Shown: positions 5,205-8,212 of the stretch, piece after piece
Layout of the letters: each line of letters opens with the position of its first letter
How positions within the stretch are numbered: the first letter of the stretch is position 1
Assembly (NCBI GenBank): GCA_031273145.1
Contig: JAISSL010000025.1
Location: 1 to 8,212 of the forward strand
From: Zoogloeaceae bacterium
Lineage (GTDB): Bacteria; Pseudomonadota; Gammaproteobacteria; Burkholderiales; Rhodocyclaceae
Length of the DNA: 8,212 bases
Direction of reading: 5' to 3'
Notes under the pieces: model-generated
Told to the model about the DNA's origin: nothing
Database searches by the model: none
Seen by the model: only the letters and a program-made list of their open reading frames with translations
Translations under genes and position numbers: made by a program

Positions 5205-8200
5205 GACGCATTTTTTTCCTCGGAATAAGCCTTCAGCTCCGGCTGATACATCCGGTAGTAGCGCGTCGGGGGCAGGGTGAAGCGACCGCTTTGACCTACT
5301 CTTAATAAGTGACGCACAACGATGTTTTGCCCATCGGACAGGGATTCGACGGGGACGCCGTAGCGATCCCGCTGTTCTTCCGCCGTGCTTCGGTCAATGG
5401 CCTCACCGTCCAGCCGGATGCCCCAGGTGCTGTGCTCGACGCTTGCGCCCGGCGGCAACGGCACTTCGACGATGCCATAGAAATTAGGCTGTTTCGATGC
5501 GAGAGAGATTTCATCGAGATAGAGTTCCTGCGGGGAAAGTCCATCGCCAGGGTCGACAGGGATCAGCTCGTAGTTGGCGATGCCGTCCTCGAAACTCTCC
5601 CGTTCCAGACGGTAGAGCTGGCGCTCAATTGTGACTGGCGGCAGGGCGCTCTTGTTGTTTTCCTCGCTCTCATAGCGCACCATTGCGGTGAGCCGGTCAG
5701 GCGCGTTTTGCACTTGCACGGTATCGGGCAGGCGCGTGTTGGCAGGCCAGAGCCATTCGGGCGTCTCAACCAGGGCATGCGTTGCGGCGGCGACATTCTG
5801 CCATTTGCTATCGGCGGGTTTGAGGCCGGAATCGCCGGACTGAAGCGCCAGTTTTCCGCCCAGCGCCTGTTGCGTCCATACGAGCGTCAGCGCCCGGTCG
5901 AAGGTTGGCGTTTCCTCGGAGATGCTGGCAAGAATCTCGGCAGCGACGGCATCCCTGTCGGTTCCGCTTTTATCGGACAAGAGCAACAGGGCGCGCGCCG
6001 AAGGCAATCCGCTCGCCTGCAAGCGTTGCCGGGCATCTTCAAGCGCCCTGGCATCCGGGCGGGAAGTACTACCCGCTTCCTGCGCGACGAGGGCAGTCAG
6101 TACCTGGGCATAAGCAAGGCCAAGCGCCGGGTCGGAGACATCCAGAAGAGGGCTGACATTGCCTTGCTTGACGCGCTCAGTCATGTCTTTCGCCAATGCC
6201 GCAAGCGACCCTTCCGCCTGGGTGCGTACCGGCAGGCCGATTTGCTGGATGAACCACAGGGCAAGCGCCCGTTCCAGTTCAGAGGCTTCCTGATCGCGGT
6301 AGACCACCAGAACGCGCTCCCAGTGCGAAGCGGGCAGGCTGACCCCTAAGGCGCGGGCGGCTCGCCAGTCGGCGTAATAGGCGTAGGCGGTCATCAGGGT
6401 GTTGTCGTCCGTGCCGCGTCCCCACCAGCCGAAAACGGCCTTGGGACCTGCCAGCGCCGCCAGCCGCAAACGCTGGCTGTAGAGGGTCTGGCGCAGACGC
6501 GCCGCCTTGCCTTGCGCGCGATCGGTGGATAACAACGGCGTGATGATGGAAAGCGGAATCAGGCGGCTTGCGGTCTGCTCAACGCAACCCCACGGATATT
6601 CGAGCAGGGAATCCCCAATCCGCAGGAAGTGTTCGCTACCGCTGGCGACAAAGCGCAGTCTCACCCGGCTGGCATCGGCAGGCAATTTGAGGGAGGCCGT
6701 TCCGCGCTCCAGGTGAATGGCCTGTTCATGCACTCCGCGCCAGCTTGCCGGTTCGGCAGTCAGCGACGTTTCCAGCGCGTCGACCAGCTCTTTCCTGCCT
6801 GCGGTATAGACTTCCAGCCGCGCATCCTGGGTACCGGTAAAGGGCGGCAGTTTGAAAGACAGGTAAGTGACGCCGCGCGAAAGCGAGGCTTTCTGGACGA
6901 CTTCCTTGTCCGCCAGCTTGAGCGCGATTTCGGCTTCGCGCGTATCGTTGGTATTGTTGAAAAGCGCCAATGCGGCAACCGGAGCGTCACCCTCGCGCAT
7001 CCAGACGGGAGAAGTCCATTTGGCGTACAGGGGTTTGTCGGATTGCATCCAGATAGCGCGTTGCCCATAGGCAACATCGGTGGCCTTGTTCCCGGCCGCT
7101 TCCTTCTCCAGCGCCACGGCGCGTACTGTGATGCGCCAGCGCGAAAGGGCATCCGGCATCTTGAACGTGAATTTGGCGCGACCCTTTTCGTCGGTGATGA
7201 GCGTGGGCATCCATGCCGCCGTATCGGTATCGTCGCGGCGGGCGCGTTCAAGCACCTTGATGCTGCGCTCGTTGTACTGGTGACGGTCAGGCGCTTGCCG
7301 TCCGGCATCGCCCGCATAATTGACGGCTTCGTCGTAAGTGATGAAGTTCAGGCTCGCGCCGGTTCGCACGTTGTTGCGCCGGACATGCTGGAAGAATTCC
7401 ACCATATCGGGCGCAATTTCCGGTTGCAGGGCGTAGATCATTTCATCCACGACGGAAACGGTAAGCATCGCGCGCGCCGGTTTGCCGTTCAGACTTGCGT
7501 CAATGACGACTTCCACGCTCTCGCCCGGTTTGACGACCGTTTTTCCGGGCTTGATGTCAAGCGCCAGTCTCGGCGTTTCAACGACCAGTCCGGCGTTCTG
7601 AAAGACGTATTCGCCTGCCTTGACGTAGGCGACGGAGAAGGTCACGTTCGGGGCATGGGTTTCGGTAATCGCAATACGCGCGCGCCACTGATTAGGCGCG
7701 AGCCGTTCGGCGCTGACCCAATTTGCGTTTTTGCCCAGGGCGGCGGAGAGCAACGCGCTGGCTTCCACGCGGTCGCGTTCCAGAGTGAACAGGGCTTCGT
7801 CGACCGGGTCGGAGAAGGTTATCAGCACTTCCGCCGTTTCGCCCACCTTGTAGCGTTCCTTGTTGGGAACCATTTCGATGGTTCCGGGGAGTACCTTGAT
7901 TTCCTGCGCCTTGTCGTCCCGGCCTCCGACCCAGTGCGCGGCGGCGGCAATGAGCCTGCCTTCTTTATCGCGCAGCAACAGGGAATAGGAACCGGGTTTA
8001 TCCAGGGTGAGCGTCCATTTCCGGTCGGCGGCCTTGAACGAGCCGTTCGTTTTGCTCTGGTCTTCAAGACGGACGATTTCCCATTGCGCGGGCAGGGCGG
8101 ATTGTTCGCTGTCTGGACTCTCCGGTTCCAACTGGAAAACCATGCGCTCGCCCGGCATCGAAAATTTGCGTTCGCTCACCAGTTTCCAGTTTGCAGCCGC

Positions 8201-8212
8201 GCGCTCAATCAG
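5189..8212 (-). CDS. yfaS: Bacterial alpha-2-macroglobulin with thioester motif (C-terminal 1007 residues; 5' end beyond the window)
   Basis: Bacterial macroglobulins are large periplasmic, usually membrane-anchored protease traps. A protease cuts a bait region, the molecule changes shape, and a Cys-Gln thioester can bind the attacker covalently. The frame is open to the window edge, so the true start and export signal lie to the right; the family is usually about 1500-1650 residues. Counting from the window edge, MG-type beta domains come first (GETAEVLITF, about 120; KPGESVEVVIDAS, about 235; VSVVDEMIYALQPE, about 255-270). The A2M domain follows (AWMPTLITDEKGRAKF, about 335; RAIWMQSDKPLY, about 390), then PWGCVEQTASR with thioester residues C543 and Q546. 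The helical thioester domain contains FGWWGRGTDDN, and the receptor-binding-like end reads FTLPPTRYYRMYQPEL. The stop overlaps the YfaQ-like start. The neighbours point to the YfaS/MagD type; the other E. coli type (YfhM) sits beside pbpC. The symbol rests partly on this context. Confidence 0.9.
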   Translation of the reverse strand: MIERAAANWKLVSERKFSMPGERMVFQLEPESPDSEQSALPAQWEIVRLEDQSKTNGSFKAADRKWTLTLDKPGSYSLLLRDKEGRLIAAAAHWVGGRDDKAQEIKVLPGTIEMVPNKERYKVGETAEVLITFSDPVDEALFTLERDRVEASALLSAALGKNANWVSAERLAPNQWRARIAITETHAPNVTFSVAYVKAGEYVFQNAGLVVETPRLALDIKPGKTVVKPGESVEVVIDASLNGKPARAMLTVSVVDEMIYALQPEIAPDMVEFFQHVRRNNVRTGASLNFITYDEAVNYAGDAGRQAPDRHQYNERSIKVLERARRDDTDTAAWMPTLITDEKGRAKFTFKMPDALSRWRITVRAVALEKEAAGNKATDVAYGQRAIWMQSDKPLYAKWTSPVWMREGDAPVAALALFNNTNDTREAEIALKLADKEVVQKASLSRGVTYLSFKLPPFTGTQDARLEVYTAGRKELVDALETSLTAEPASWRGVHEQAIHLERGTASLKLPADASRVRLRFVASGSEHFLRIGDSLLEYPWGCVEQTASRLIPLSIITPLLSTDRAQGKAARLRQTLYSQRLRLAALAGPKAVFGWWGRGTDDNTLMTAYAYYADWRAARALGVSLPASHWERVLVVYRDQEASELERALALWFIQQIGLPVRTQAEGSLAALAKDMTERVKQGNVSPLLDVSDPALGLAYAQVLTALVAQEAGSTSRPDARALEDARQRLQASGLPSARALLLLSDKSGTDRDAVAAEILASISEETPTFDRALTLVWTQQALGGKLALQSGDSGLKPADSKWQNVAAATHALVETPEWLWPANTRLPDTVQVQNAPDRLTAMVRYESEENNKSALPPVTIERQLYRLERESFEDGIANYELIPVDPGDGLSPQELYLDEISLASKQPNFYGIVEVPLPPGASVEHSTWGIRLDGEAIDRSTAEEQRDRYGVPVESLSDGQNIVVRHLLRVGQSGRFTLPPTRYYRMYQPELKAYSEEKNASWVVK

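Noticed and set aside
5309..6349. 346-codon plus-strand frame inside the macroglobulin gene
   Set aside because: It is a shadow of GC-rich coding DNA opposite a well-supported gene, with no domain or ribosome site.
8177..8179. GTG at 8179 as the true start of the macroglobulin gene
   Set aside because: The frame stays open for 11 more codons to the window edge, the family is about 500 residues longer, and no signal peptide follows the GTG.

Overview
The window looks like a chromosomal segment of a Gram-negative, facultatively anaerobic or microaerobic proteobacterium, most likely a betaproteobacterium. This rests on the FNR and HemN sequences, the GC-rich coding DNA, the periplasmic alpha-2-macroglobulin operon, and dRS3-like repeats of the kind known from Neisseria and relatives. 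I cannot name a genus.

Left part (1-1112): a divergent pair. The start of hemN (oxygen-independent coproporphyrinogen III dehydrogenase) lies on the minus strand and runs off the left edge. A complete fnr/anr gene (oxygen-sensing [4Fe-4S] regulator) lies on the plus strand. Between them is a near-consensus FNR box. It is centred exactly 41.5 bases upstream of the start point implied by a GATAAT -10 hexamer facing hemN, the geometry of a class II FNR-activated promoter. FNR therefore probably switches on anaerobic haem synthesis and may also control its own gene.

Middle part (1113-1697): about 585 bases without a credible gene, where fnr and the right-hand operon converge. It is packed with repeats: two 103-bp copies of a hairpin-ended element exactly 360 bases apart, a dRS3-like 29-bp inverted pair between them, and three copies of a 10-bp word next to the operon's last stop codon. 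One arm of the second hairpin element carries two compensatory base-pair changes.

Right part (1698-8212): a tightly packed leftward operon of exported proteins. In transcription order it holds an alpha-2-macroglobulin with an intact thioester motif (5' end outside the window), a YfaQ-like DUF2300 protein, and two tandem YfaP-like DUF2135 proteins. The first two genes overlap by 16 bases and the next pair by 4 (ATGA); the last two are 37 bases apart. The layout recalls the E. coli yfa cluster and the P. aeruginosa mag operon, in which a periplasmic macroglobulin works with accessory proteins. The YfaQ-like protein appears to combine a penicillin-binding-protein-like region, a SpoIID-like region and a C-terminal HExxH motif. 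This suggests a link between the protease trap and the cell wall. The operon promoter is not in the window.
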